Assembly (NCBI GenBank): GCA_012295275.1 | Contig: CM022673.1 | Span: forward strand, 14,861,288-14,925,287 | Origin: Chrysomallon squamiferum | Taxonomy: Eukaryota; Mollusca; Gastropoda; Neomphalida; Peltospiridae | Direction: 5' to 3' | Length of the DNA stretch: 64,000 bases | Translations under genes and position numbers: made by a program | Part shown: in pieces, positions 13,954-26,097 of the stretch | Layout: each line of letters begins with the position of its first letter | How positions within the stretch are numbered: position 1 is the stretch's first letter | The notes under the pieces: generated by a model | What the model saw: the letters and a program-made list of their open reading frames with translations, nothing else | Told to the model about the DNA's origin: nothing | Database searches by the model: none

Positions 13954-14593
13954 CTCTGGTTCTAGATGGCTGCATTACAGTCAATGCGCCCTGTCAGTTT
14001 GTATAGAAGAAAAATACTGTGATAAAGTTGTAGATGGATCGTGTGACTACAAACGAATTCAACTCGGCACATGGATAACAAAAACCGGTAACTTGTTAAG
14101 TGAATTTGAATAAGTTATGTAAATATACATTTTAAACTATATAAAATAAAATATTTAATCACATCTTTAAAATAATGATAGGCTTTAAAAAAAAAAAAAA
14201 AAAAAATGGAAATCAGGACTAGTCACTGTCAAAATACACTGAAATTATCCAAACTTCTCATCTTTCAAAACAAATAAAAGTTAAACAAGTATGACCAATA
14301 AAAAACCTACAACTACGTTCAATAAAGGTTATCTTGCCAAATTACTTATCTGTGCTGCATATGCAATCACTAAATTCTTTAAGCAATCAAACTGATTTTA
14401 GCAAAATTTTAAAACATTTGAGTGGTAAGACAGCTATTTTAATATATAGAAAAAACCCACAGCAAGGTTTCAGAGGTTTACTGCATAAGAAAACTAAATA
14501 GTATGAACATTTTATGGAGAGAGAACAGTGACTGATGATTGTGTAAACAGCTGGTATGTGCTGCCTCGCCAGAATGATGTACAACATCCAGTG

Positions 14594-17500
14594 TCAATAG
14601 AACTCCAGACCATCCAAAGTAGCTGAAATATAAAACAAATCATTGAAATTATCTCCATTTAATGAACAAACAGATTTAATGAAATGAAATAAAAAATTTC
14701 AAAAATCGTTAGCCAGACAAAAATCCACAATTAAATCCACAAACATGGAAGATAAATCGAGGAGAAAAATGGTTCATGGAACTATTTCAGGTATAAAGTT
14801 CAAAAAACATTTCAGACATGAATATTTATTGTGTTTATTTGTGTATTTTAAAACACTTGGTATTTCTCATCAGTTTATTACAGAAAGAAGTCGACAAACC
14901 TCTGTGAGATCTTCGTTGTTGTTGGTTGTCAGACGTGCTGGGAACGTTGCTCACGGCAGTCCGCAGACTCGTGGTGCTGTCGTATCCCTGGTCACCTGAC
15001 ACAGACTTCTTCAGTCGTACAGGAAGTGTGGATGCGTCGGATATCTGTGATGACCGAGTGGAAGGTTTTTGGTGCTGATGTAGAGCAGCTTCTTCCTGAA
15101 ATTAAATAAAAACATCTGTTCACCTTTAAAATACTCACATTTTTATCTACCCTTTAAAATTTGCATTATGCAAATACTTTTGATTTTATGTACTTACAGC
15201 TGAATCATGAAGTTATTGCAATGCAACTATGTTTATGAAACTGACTCACTTGTTCAAGAATGTTCTGTGATCTCATCAAACTAATGGCCACTTTGTCCTG
15301 ATTGGCCGATTCTAGATTCAGCTCAATGTCATGGAAACGACACTGCTCTTCTGACAATTCTTCAACTTCTGCTAATCTGTGAATAGAACAAACGTAATTT
15401 AAAACAAAAACACTCATACTACATAAAATTTTAAAAAATATTTTTAACACATTAAATTCAAAAGATTACATAAATTAGAAAAAATTCTCAAAGCAATTAA
15501 TTTCATTTAAAATCACAACAGTAAAAACTTTAGCTGATTTTTTTGTACTAGAATGTTCATTCTATTAGTAATCTATGATTTTTGCAATATCTTGTGTAAA
15601 GAAATGCTGTCAGTTGATGTTAATTTACCTTTGTTCTTGAAAGTCTCTTAGTCTGTTTAAGTCTGCTTGTAGACTGAATGATGAAATTGAATCTCTGTCG
15701 TCTGCTACTGACCAATCTATGACATCCATGTAGCTGCTGGCTGATTCCAAGTCACCAAAGGTCCAAGAAGATTGACTGAGAGTAAAACTGTCATCCAGCA
15801 GATCATCAAGAGACAAAGTACGTTTGACTGAAGATCTGTTACTTTCACCGAGTCCATTCGTAGACAGATATGATGTACTTTTAGTTAAACCTGATGACAA
15901 TTGCCCAGACGTGTTCTCTAGAACTAGACTAATGTCTTCAGGTCTGAAACAGCACTTGAGAGAAGAGTTGGGCTGGTACATTCTGGCCCGTGGTGAAATG
16001 TCTACCAGTGAGGTCCCACGTTTCATTGTTCTGTCAGTATCTGATTGAGAAAGATCCTCCATTGAGTAGCCAAGCCTCTCTCTTCCTTGGTAGATACTTG
16101 CTGGACGACTATGTCTGCTGGTTCTCTTTATCAGACGACGACGTTGATAACCTTCTTGGTCAGAGACTGACATGTCTGGTGCAGCCGTTTCAGACTTCAG
16201 ACTGCAGGAGATTAGTTCAGAAACGTATTTCAGTTTTAGGTCATTAGGCAGGCGACTTGCTGAAACTGCCCGGATTTTCTTCATCACCGAGTCGTAGGGA
16301 TCCTCGTTTTCTGTAACTTCAATTCCCGATTCAGAACCTGCATCATACTGCGAACAACTGTCAAATGTGAACACATTGCGTGACGTTTTCCGTCTGTTTG
16401 GTGTTAAGTTCAGTTTGACAAATCTTTCTCCTGTTGATGAAGGAGGACGAGAAGCAGCACGATTCCTCAATTCAGGGTTGCATCCCGCTGATGAAGAGCA
16501 GTAGACGTCTTCTCTCTGTCGGTGCACACCATTTGATTGTGGCTGTCTTTCTGTCAGTCTGTTCAACTGCCTGGGTGAAGCCAACTCTTCCCAGTTTTTG
16601 TTGTACCTTTGAGAAAGATCATCGAAGTCTTGTTCTGTATTCCTTGTCCTGGCTGTCGACACTGGGTATGATCCAAGTGTGTCGGACAAACTCTGATGCC
16701 CAGTGACACCTGAATCAGACGCAGAGTAACAAACACTTGTCTGACCTTTCCTCTCAGTGATTTCTCTCAGATTTAAACCTCTCCTCCTCAGACCAACTCT
16801 CCTCAATGGAGCCGATTTCAACGGATTCCGTCTGCTCAACTGGTAACCTTGGCGACCGAATATTTCATCTTTCCATTTAAATGCAGCCAGTACCAGTTTC
16901 ACAGGCAGATATTTGCTTTGTAGAAGTCGATTTAGAAATCGTATACTGAAAATTAAAAACAATGGTTTTAAAAAATAAATTATAAATTTTGTTTTGATTT
17001 ATTATAACAATCTTACCGCTGAAGTGCATTTATACTGATAATACTGACATTTGAAGCTGCAGAACAAAAGGCACTGACAACAGTAGTTACCATATTTTAT
17101 TTTTGTATGTAAGTAAGACACTCACCGAAGAGCAACAGTATGAGCCTGCTGTTTCAGAGATGTGTGTATCTGGTGAGGAATGTCCGAGTCCATTCTAACA
17201 AGGTGGTCTTCTCTAGGAGATGGGTGTTTTGCAAGGAACATTTTCACAGCGATGTTCCACTCACGTGGCGTTGTTATCAGCTTGTTGTGTACACGTTGTG
17301 ACACATGTTGTCTTAGGGAATCTGGCAAGAACTTGAGAACTTTCTTGTACCAGTGCATCGACTGAAAATCATTTTAGTGACAATCACTGTTAGGTAATAC
17401 ACAGAACATGGCGATAAAGGTTGTGAAAGTAAATCTAATTTTTATTAATTAGAAGGCTTTAATGTATAAAAATTAACTTTTAAAATTAACATTGTTTAGA

Positions 17501-19475
17501 TGTTTAAGAACCCTGTTTACCTAGAATGAAGACTTTTTACACTATGACTAGAATGTTACTTTAACACACAGTGGGTTTTCTTTTACAGGAAACTGATCAC
17601 CTTGTGACAACTCACTTTGTTAAGCAGAATGTGAAAAACGTGCACAGATATGTACGTATTCTGAACTTCATCCAGCTGCTGGGAAAATGGGTGAAGTATT
17701 CGTGACAGCTGCTGAATGACATCATCACAGCTGTTGACAACATCAGGATTTTCAGCTGACAGTTTAGTTAAAGTATCCAGAGATTCTGTTGCAGAGTTCA
17801 GCAGGTTCTATGATTCAAAAAAAAAAAAAAAAAAATCAAGGTTTATCAGTTTGCTAACTATGTGCAGAAATGTTGGTTATTTTTGGTTTACAACTGAATT
17901 CACTGAACAGAGTTGCATCTACTGCACAATTCTTTGCCTTATTTAAATTCAGTTAAAAAACACTTTAATGAAAACAATTTTATTAAGGAATAAATCCTGC
18001 AAAAGTAATGTGTGTTAAATAGTATTTTTTAATTTTGAGATTATTTAACATTACCTTGGCTGGTTCGTACACTGCAGTGGTGAAGTGAGCCCGATACAGC
18101 TCGGCCTGACTCAGAGTGCGGCCAATCGCTGGGTGTTCTTTCAGCTGCACTCTGTACTTAGTGTTAAGCACATCTTCAATCTGAAACAAAACACTTCCAT
18201 TTGAAACATCTTGTACCCATGTCTACACCATTTTTTAACCTGTTTTCCCAACATCTTTTTAAGAGACCCTCCACCCCACTCAAGTATAAAGGAAGAAACG
18301 TATAGTAAGCAACACACTGCACATTTTGCCTCACAATCAGCACTGAATAGATCAAGTGAATTTGTTTTACTCCCATTTTCTCCATCTGACCTTCATATAA
18401 TTCTTAGTGTAATGGCTAATCCACTTCCCAAGTGCATTTAAAATACAATGAATCAGACTTGGTCAAAACATGTTTAGTGAACTCAGTGGACTGAACAACC
18501 AGCTGACTTCCCCTATTTTTAAGGAGTGTAAAACATTTCCAAATTTTCTGAATGCACAGGAATCCTGTATAATCATAAGTTTGGAACAAATTACAAAGAA
18601 AAAAATCTCTTCAATTTGAAATGAAATCTTGAACACATGATAAAGTAACCATGTTAAATGTGATTACAGTTTCAGCACAGGAAGCTAAATTTTACAGCTT
18701 TAATAAGAAAAATCTGATTCTGAAATTACAAAGTAAGTTGTGGAATGAATCTACTGTTTGGATGGTCTCAGTAATTTTTGACACTGTTTTCAATACCGTT
18801 TACTTGTGTAACAAGTTACCTGATTGGCCAGTTCACGACATTTCTGAATCTTCTCAGCTGTGACAAGTCTTTCACTGGCTGTGTCCCACAGAGTTTCCAG
18901 TTCCACCTGGTACTCCTTTATCTGAACAAAACTTGTTCTCAGGTGGTGCACAGCTTCCTGGACGAGACGAGGATGAACCAGACCAAGATTCGAGTTCTCG
19001 GGAGTCTCCAGAAAATGCATCGTTTGTTTACACTGGTCTATGATGTCATTTAGATTTATCTCCCTGAAATCATTAAAATTTTATTACACTAAATAAAATA
19101 TTTTCTTCTGTTTATTTAATACTAAAAACACTAAGTATTTAAAACAAATGTAAACAAGTTCCAAAAGGTATGTTTCTTGAAAGTATAAGATTTTAAATCA
19201 ATAAAAACCAAAGAAAAATCAAAAACAGAACAAACGTCATCAGACATCAGAGTGATGCATTTCTCTCCAAATCTGTCATTCCATGTTTTCACTGTTATAT
19301 ATTTAACTCACCTCATTAAAGTCTGGTAGGTCTGAAGTAGTTCCTGTCTCAGACTTGTTAATTCCAATGAACTTTGACCTGCAAGGTCATATTCTTGAAG
19401 GAGTTCAACCCTGTCACGGACGTCTGGCAGACGTTCCAGCAGCTCGCACACTGCCTGGATGCACGGCGTCACCGT
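14594..19475 (-). CDS. SEC14/spectrin-repeat protein, 3' block (exons 5-13): spectrin-like repeats and Ser-rich tail
   Basis: Nine exons continue the gene that starts at 51451: 19312-19475, 18820-19063, 18055-18180, 17616-17807, 17126-17361, 15629-16945, 15250-15376, 14900-15095 and 14594-14622 (TGA at 14594-14596). All junctions are GT-AG and keep phase. With the 5' block they encode 1046 aa. Residues about 171-490 are helical and Leu/Glu/Gln-rich, with spacing typical of spectrin repeats. The 1317-bp exon at 15629-16945 encodes about 438 residues rich in Ser, Arg, Asp and Thr, probably disordered and heavily phosphorylated, with short recurring strings such as SLDDLLDD and SYMDVIDW. Exon 11 returns to a charged helix (LAEVEELSEEQ). 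There is no DH-PH exchange-factor module, unlike MCF2L or Trio, so a scaffold role like SESTD1 (phosphoinositide binding) is the nearest guess. The protein ends in DGLEFY. Confidence 0.82.
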
Positions 19476-19769
19476 CTGAAAATTCAAAACTCCACAATAT
19501 TCTGTCACCTTTTCAGTTATTTTCATGTGAAATTGTTATCTGCTGTATATACACGTAATTTTGTTGAGGTGTGTAATTTTACCATCAAAAACTTTATTTT
19601 CATCACAGTATTTATGAGCCATGCCAAGCTGTGGACTACATACTGCAAGCCACTAGAACACCGATTGTGTCTTGTTTCCAAAAAAATGCTAAAAAAAAGA
19701 ATCTTGGAAAGTCTTCTGCTCCTCTATGAACAACAAAACGTATTAAGATGAAACTAATTAGTAAGAACA
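19476..19769. other. Start of the 30.7-kb intron 4, unique sequence
   Basis: AT-rich intronic sequence between exon 5 (acceptor cag at 19476-19478 on the - strand) and the first transposon remains near 19770. The overlapping open frame at 19374-19751 on the + strand runs through exon 5 in antisense and is not supported as a gene. Confidence 0.6.
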
Positions 19770-20350
19770 CCCTAACTGGTCCGTAACGCTCTTGAAGCCG
19801 TCTTCAAAAATAGCTCAAGCACAAACAACTTTCCCCACAAATTTCAAAAAACAAAAATGCAAAATGCAAATAAAAATAGATGACCATTTAATACCACAAT
19901 CTAGAGCTTTCACGTTCTTAGGCAACATATCTGATAGTCCAATCTTGGCATTCAAGTAAATCAGACCTACTCAAAAAACCCATCTACGAAAGAAATTACT
20001 CTGAAAATCACTGAATGGCCACCAGCTTGTATTACTGGCAATGAACTTGCTGATCACAATGCTAAAGATTACTTAATATCAAAGATGTCTGTACAGATAT
20101 ACACTACTGAACAAAAATGTTATGAATGGAACACCACCAAAAACATCTGGCAGTTTAGTATCAAACCACTTATTAAAACCCCCAAAATCACTTAGATAAA
20201 AATCTTACCAAACTTGGAATCAGCTATTCCACCAATCTAAATGCAAACATCCAACTAACTGGATTTCTTGTAATAATGGAGCATTATTTGACTGAATATT
20301 AGGCTAACAAATGCCTAATTTTATATTTAAAAAAAACAAAAAAACAAAAT
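19770..20350 (+). mobile_element. Decayed non-LTR retrotransposon fragment, 3' half
   Basis: Translations in shifting frames recall the intact copy at 38464-45480. About 19815-19850 matches the linker before its reverse transcriptase (STNNFP). About 20020-20080 reads ITGNELADHNAKDYL, matching the end of its RNase H domain (VTGNELADKNAK). An A-rich tract (20328-20350) may be the original poly(A) tail. Most of the reverse transcriptase is missing, and stops and frameshifts abound, so this is a dead relic. Its orientation is antisense to the host gene. Confidence 0.65.
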
Positions 20351-20399
20351 ATCTACCAGCTCTTTATCAACTGCTACAACAATATATCACTACCAGCTC

Positions 20400-21862
20400 C
20401 TTGCTTTGTTTTATATGGTAGCAAGGAAAATACCCTTCACATCCCCCCACTGGCTCTGACGGAGTGTATCTATCACAGACGTGCTTCACAAGTGCTCCCT
20501 CTTACTCAGTGGTTTTTCTATTGGCTAGCTGAATTAAGAACTGGTCACATTAGATGTAAGACACATCTGACCTTATGTTCTGACATTTGCGTGGATTGTG
20601 CCTTTGGCAAGTTATTCTATTTGATAACCTCCTTTTAAGCAAACCGTATCCGAATTTCTGGAAGTACATTTCAGAAAAAACCAAAATGGAAAACAAGAAT
20701 GGAAAACAAGAATGTATTATCCTCAGAGGAAGCAGATGGAAATTTCCAAAAGGCAAAATGGAAATGCCCCCCCCAAAAAAAAACTGAGGAAAAAAAACAA
20801 AAAAAACAAGAATGAATTATTCTGATTCAGATGATTCAGAGATGGAGAATAGATGGAACTCTAAAGCTCATCAAGACAAACTTACACATTTTCTGGCATC
20901 ACAAAATACAAACCCGACATGGTATGCATACAAGAAACATGGTCAGGACAAACAAAAAAAAAGCAAATAAGTTTTAACATTCTTGGGTATCAAAGCCACG
21001 ATGTTAACCGATTCAGTAGTACTTGAGGGGGAATCATGACTCCTTAAACAAGATAAGACCACATACTAAACAGACTAAGTGCTAAGTCCAGGCCAACATG
21101 GAAATACTAAGTATCACTGATACATCTATAGCCCTCCCACTTGAGCACTACATACTATCCAAACTGATGACCTAAACAAAGTTGTTTTTAGTTATAAACT
21201 AATTATAGTTGACAATTTCAATTGTCATAACACATGGGTAGCACAAGATGACAGCCATGGAACCGTATTACAAAATTTCATTGAACAAAATCAACTGTGA
21301 ATGACGGAACATTCACACACACCAGTGATATAAATGGTGCCCAGTCTGCCATGGATTCAACATTAACAAGCAAAGACACTGTAGCATTCAGCAAATGGGA
21401 AGTGCTTAATCAGCTAAACAGCGACCGTCACCTCATACTCACCAATTAAAACACTTTCTCAGACAAATCCATTTTTACACCCAAATAGAATTGTAACAAA
21501 ACAGACCAGGAAGGCTTCTACAAAGCATGCAAAAATACTTAAAAGGTTTTCTATGAACACTGACACTTGCTGCACATTACTCACCAATATGAAACTCAGA
21601 TGCCACTAGATTCAAACCCAAAACTGAAAAATGCACTAACAAAATATCCACTCCTTGGTGGAATGAACATGTAGGAAACAAATGTAAAGAAAAAAAACGA
21701 AGACCACAAAAAAGACAAAAATCATTCCACACATGAACAATATAAAATGGCTAACAACAGAAGTGTCTAATTCTTATTGCAAAGAACACTGGGAACATTT
21801 TTGTAATAATATCGACTACAGAAGATCACTCAAAGACATGTGGGCCAAAGTAAAAAATATAG

Positions 21863-21896
<34 letters not shown>

Positions 21897-22540
21897 CCAC
21901 TCGTTATTGCTTTCACCGACAAAGATCTACTTTGTGAAACTTTTGCCAAATGAAGCAGCAATTAAAACTTCCCACCAAAATTTACACTAACAAAAAAATT
22001 AGACAACCTTGTAGTTAATGAATAGGAAAGTTGACAGTTTAAAATTATGGAAAGCCAAATACTGTCGTCTGAAAGGAACAGAAAGCATCACATATTGGAC
22101 AATCAACAGATTGAAAAGCTGGAGAAAAAAAAAAAAATATCTGAAATGTATCATTAAACAGTTGTGATCTCAAATAAGAGCATTGAAGGAAACTAAATTT
22201 AAAAAATTGTTATGCCCATGCTGAAACGGAAATGAGTAAGAAAACACAAAATGAGGTTCCTCAAGAGTTCAGTCACTATAGAAGTCAGAGATTGAGACAA
22301 ATAAAAAGCTTCAATTCACATACAAGACAGAGCTATTGCTAATTTTTTTTTTTTACAATGTTAAATGTGGCTGCAAACAGGATTTGGAGGTTTATCTGAA
22401 AAACAGCAGGATTCCAACAAGTATATTTTTAAAGGTTTACTGGAAATCGTCTTCATATATTATTTCTAGATGCTGGACTTGCATTTTATTACACAGAAAT
22501 AGGTGGGGGTTTTTTTACAACTATTCACCAGCCAAACGAT
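20400..22540 (+). mobile_element. Decayed non-LTR retrotransposon fragment, leader and endonuclease part
   Basis: About 20440-20500 shares the CACAGACGTGCTTCACAA region with the leader of the copy starting at 38464. ORF1 is almost absent. About 20870-21000 reads like the start of an AP-type endonuclease (PDMVCIQETWSGQ), and about 21200-21290 like its core (IIVDNFNCHNTWVAQDD, compare GDFNSRNHLWGS in the later copy). About 21720-21860 resembles the linker before reverse transcriptase (SNSYCKEHWEHFCNNI). A 33-base A run at about 21861-21893 interrupts it. About 22250-22280 recalls the PQGS motif region. Heavily mutated. Confidence 0.6.
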
Positions 22541-22544
22541 TTAC

Positions 22545-24895
22545 AAATTCTTCTCGTATTCAAAAGGAAAATCAAAAAGGTAGGTAGAGGGCAAGAACAG
22601 CATTTAATCTTATCTGTGAATTTACATTGAAATCTGACATACCTGAGAATTTATTAGCCTCAGGAGGACAAACAGAAAAAAAGCTTTTCAGGGTACCAAG
22701 TATGAAGCGGAAAAGAAGAGAACTTTTCCAATGGAATTCCAATTTCTTTGGCGAATTTCTTAAATGGTCACGTATTGTTTATTTTTGTCTTTCGCTGCGA
22801 AAAAAGCCGTGTGAAGACCGTTAGAGAACTTCAATCATATATCCACAATAATATTACTGGTCAGAGAAATACAGTTTTGAATTATATTACATCACAAATT
22901 CAGAAACTTGCTGACAACACTTTGAACAAGTTCAAGAAACTCGGAGACACTGGAATTCAATATGTTTCATTCCATCTGCCATGAAAGTTTTGCTCAGCTG
23001 AACCTGACCAGCACAAGTGCCATAGCAGTGAGATCATGAAAGTTTGCAATTTGCCAAACAGAAGCAGGATCTCTTAAAACATCAGAATTGGATTAAGGTA
23101 AGGAATATTATGGCCAAGTGCCATCAGAGAAGGTCTGAATCAGTAAAGAGACTAAATCAAAAAAAATCAGGATAATTGCCCTTCTTTTCTCTTAAGTAAA
23201 ATCACAGCTGGATTCTTCTGCTCTTGCTGAAGGTCTGGGGAAAGCTACAAAAATCATATGTTTAGAAAAGAAATATCAGCAAATTAAGAAATACCATAAA
23301 ATGAAAAAAATGCAATGTTTCTATCCCAGACTGATGATGAAAGAATGGAAGTATTGGAAAGGAAACTGGCAGAAAGGGAGGAGGAAATCCTCCAGCTTCA
23401 AGATGACAAACTAATGCTAGAAGATGGGGTAAAAGAGCTGGAGAGTTTTGTTGAACAAACCAAGTCCAATGGGAGGACTTATTCTCCTGAAATGAGACTG
23501 AAAGTTTTTGATGCTGTTGTTGCCCAAGTCCCAATGAACAACATACCATCACTGATTAGAAAGTTTGCCCTTCGCTCTGGAACAACCCTAACTGTTGTTC
23601 CACACAGGACTACAGTAGAAGCAATGGTAAGAGAACTTGGGGCAATAAGTGATCTTCAAATTGCAGAAGCTATTTTATATAATAAGGACTCAACTATTGG
23701 CTTTGATGCCACGACAGAAGAAGGCATTCATTTAAACAGCATACACATCACCACCCATGCTGATTGCTATGTTGTTGCTGCCGATCAGTTACCTGGAGAT
23801 ACAGCCAATGACTATCACATCTGTGATTCAATTGATAATGTCATTTGTCATTTCTTTGATAAAGACTATCAAACCATATGACAGATTAATTTCAAATATA
23901 TCCAACGGTCTTACTGACCGTTGTGCAGCAAACCATGCTGCAATACAGCTAGTGAACATTTCTTGGGACAAGACTAAACGAGTTGAACTGTCATTTACAC
24001 CCACTGGACTCCATAGCCACAAAAGCTAGATCAGTACTGAAGGAATGTGAAGGAGGTGCAAAAGGCTATATTTGGTGAAATGATTGCTATGCTTCAAATA
24101 TCACTGTCCAGATGAACAAACTCAGGTTTAAGGACAATAAGGGAAATCGCCAGGGGTTCAAAACTTTTCTTGATGACCACCACCTGCCTTGTGGAATCAT
24201 TCTATAGTAGTATCGGGGTAATCATCTTTGTGTACTTTATTATTTGTGGCATATATATTCAGAAATATCTTGAACAAGGTACAGTGTGTGGTGGATTGCA
24301 TGCTAGTGTCTTGGCCGACTGTCAGTAACAGGGCAGAAAAATAAAACTCGACCATCTAGATGGCTTGGAAAAGGAGAGGAGAGAAGATTCTCATGCAGGC
24401 CGTACAATTAGAAGAAAAGAACGAGTTGAGAGTAGAATTATCAAGGTGACAAGCTGACAAATATCAAGCAAGAGACATCTGTGAGAAGAAACTGAAAACT
24501 GTTCAGGTTGCCAAGATAGAAAGCTCAGGAAATTCCTTGCCAATTAGTAAGTAGGAGCAACTCCAGGAATTGTTGGAAGGCAAATATATTTGGTTTTCAG
24601 ATGGGCACCAGATTCTTTACAATGGCAGAATTGAAAAGATGAAAGCTAAAGGAAGTAAGTGTGTTGTAGCATATTGTCACTGACAGAAACATGATGATGC
24701 AACTGACTTTGACATGTGTTGTTTTGAGTTGGCAGCACACCTTATTTCCGATAATCCACCAATTATTCTGTGGAATACAGCGAGTGGACTGCCATGATTA
24801 ATGTTGTTTCTGAAATATGTATGAAGTGTCTCTTTAAGGACTGGGTGACATCTATGATTCTTGTTGGAAAGATTTACCACCAAAACAACTGACCT
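22545..24895 (+). mobile_element. Unnamed transposase-like element, copy 1
   Basis: This is a second copy of the sequence at 45640-48710, near-identical over roughly 1.6 kb (about 22570-24200). It begins in a shared CTCGTATTC region and runs through a gene with a phase-0 intron (23098-23329), a coiled-coil exon (23330-23881) and a 3' part reading SDGHQILYNGRIEKMKAKGSK near 24600-24660. Against copy 3 it lacks about 48 bp near 22710 and about 470 bp near 24330. It is followed directly by a mariner-like fragment. The presence of an intron argues for a DNA transposon rather than a retrocopy. I recall similar multi-copy uncharacterised proteins in invertebrates but cannot name the superfamily. 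Confidence 0.6.
23330..23881 (+). pseudogene. Coiled-coil transposase-like protein, central exon (copy 1)
   Basis: The exon follows an acceptor (tctatcccag) and joins in phase 0 to an upstream segment ending QNWIK at 23097. Its first 45 residues form a clear coiled coil (VLERKLAEREEEILQLQDDK). A block follows with YSPEMRLKVFDAVV, then PHRTTVEAM, then TIGFDATTEEG and a strand-like string IHLNSIHIT. The Asp of GFDATT (codon 23705-23707) in a hydrophobic strand followed by a second strand recalls the first catalytic Asp of RNase H-fold transposases; that is inference. Reading stops at 23879-23881. A different frame immediately continues with LTDRCAANHAAIQL, so the gene is broken by a frameshift. 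Confidence 0.6.
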
Positions 24896-25470
24896 ACAGG
24901 GTGGTTCACAAAAAGCGGTGCAATTTTAAAAACTTATTTTCCAGAGAAATTAATAATTTATTTCCATTTTCAGGTAAATGAATAGTAGTGTATTGCTGTA
25001 AGTTTTATCTGATCGCATGATAGCGGACCATACTGTACTTTGAACGAGAACAGGTGATTTTGTGGCATAGGCAATTTTGGCATGAATTCCCAGGGAGGAA
25101 AATTCCACATCGCAATACTATCAGAAGGCTCATTGAGAAGTTTAGAGACACTGGTAGTGTGGGTAACAACAAGGGCCACATTGGTCCACATTTCACTGCC
25201 AGGACACTGGCTCATGTTCAGGATGGTAGGACTCATTTGGAACAGTCACCACAGAAGTCCAGCAGACATCTGTCACATGAACTAGGGATTTCACGGAGTT
25301 ATGTGATAAAAATTATTCATAGTTGACTTGAAATCGTTTCCCTACAAAGTGCAGATTCTGCAAAGCCAGGCCAACAGGAATGAACACTATTGAATTTTGC
25401 TAGACAATTAGTGAACGGACTGAGGACAATCCTGGCCTTTTGGATGTCGACTTCAAAAAAGTACGGATAA
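24896..25470 (+). mobile_element. Mariner/Tc1-like transposase fragment (helix-turn-helix part)
   Basis: The sequence begins CAGGGTGGTTCACAAAAAGC. The reading at 25054-25326 has the paired helix-turn-helix pattern of a mariner-type N-terminal domain: IPHRNTIRRLIEKFRDTGSV, then HLSHELGISRSYVIKIIH. Past its stop, shifted frames read FPYKVQILQ and NPGLLDVDF, as in the start of the DDE domain. The catalytic core and the right end are missing, so it is truncated and inactive. It abuts the unnamed element copy 1, suggesting insertion into or beside it. Confidence 0.65.
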
Positions 25471-25641
25471 TAGATGTGTTTTTTCTACACTTGGGGTGCT
25501 TGCACATGCTCATGAGGCTGTTCTCTGGCCCAGAACCTCATGTTTTGCTTATTCACATGCCTACTCAATTTCAAATTTTGCATTTGTTTTTTTTTCAGTG
25601 TTTGGTTTGGCTCACAGAGTTGCCATTTCATTTTGGTAATA

Positions 25642-26097
25642 TTGTCTTAATTTCAACTTATTTCAGTTGTCTTTTTTTTTCAGTGAATGACCAAAAGATG
25701 CCCTTTGTGTAAGAAGAAACAAAAGGTAGGTAGAGGGCAAGAACAGCATTTAATCTTATCTGTGAATTTACATTGAAATCTGACATACCTGAGAATTTAT
25801 TAGCCTCAGGAAGACAAACAGAAAAAAAGCTTTTCAGGGTACCAAGTTTGAAGCGGAAAAGAAAATCCTCAATTCAAGGACTGGTATAGCCAAGCAACAC
25901 TTGGAAGAGAACTTTTCCAATGGAATTCCAATTTCTTTGGCAAATTTCTTAAATGGTCACGTATTGTTTATTTTTGTCTTTCGCTGCGAAAAAAGCTGTG
26001 TGAAGACCGTTAGAGAATTTTGTCTTAATTTCAACGTATTTCAGTTGTCTTTTATTTCAGTGAATGACCAAAAGATGCCCTTTGTATAAGAAGAAAC
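25642..26097. repeat. 78-bp direct repeat flanking a 299-bp piece of the unnamed element
   Basis: The segment at 25642-25720 (TTGTCTTAATTTCAAC ... AAGAAGAAAC) recurs at 26020-26097 with few differences. Between them, 25721-26019 matches the start of copy 1 (about 22573-22830), including the AGGTAGGTAGAGGGC start and the ATGGTCACGTATTG region. Each repeat contains a splice-acceptor-like polypyrimidine tract ending TTTCAG before a TGAATGACC string. Confidence 0.75.

Noticed and set aside
15824-16706. Several 70-90-aa + strand open frames
   Set aside because: Antisense to the 1.3-kb coding exon of the SEC14/spectrin gene, which has consistent splicing.
18211-19053. + strand frames across the spectrin exons
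   Set aside because: Shadows of - strand exons 6 and 7 and the intron between them.
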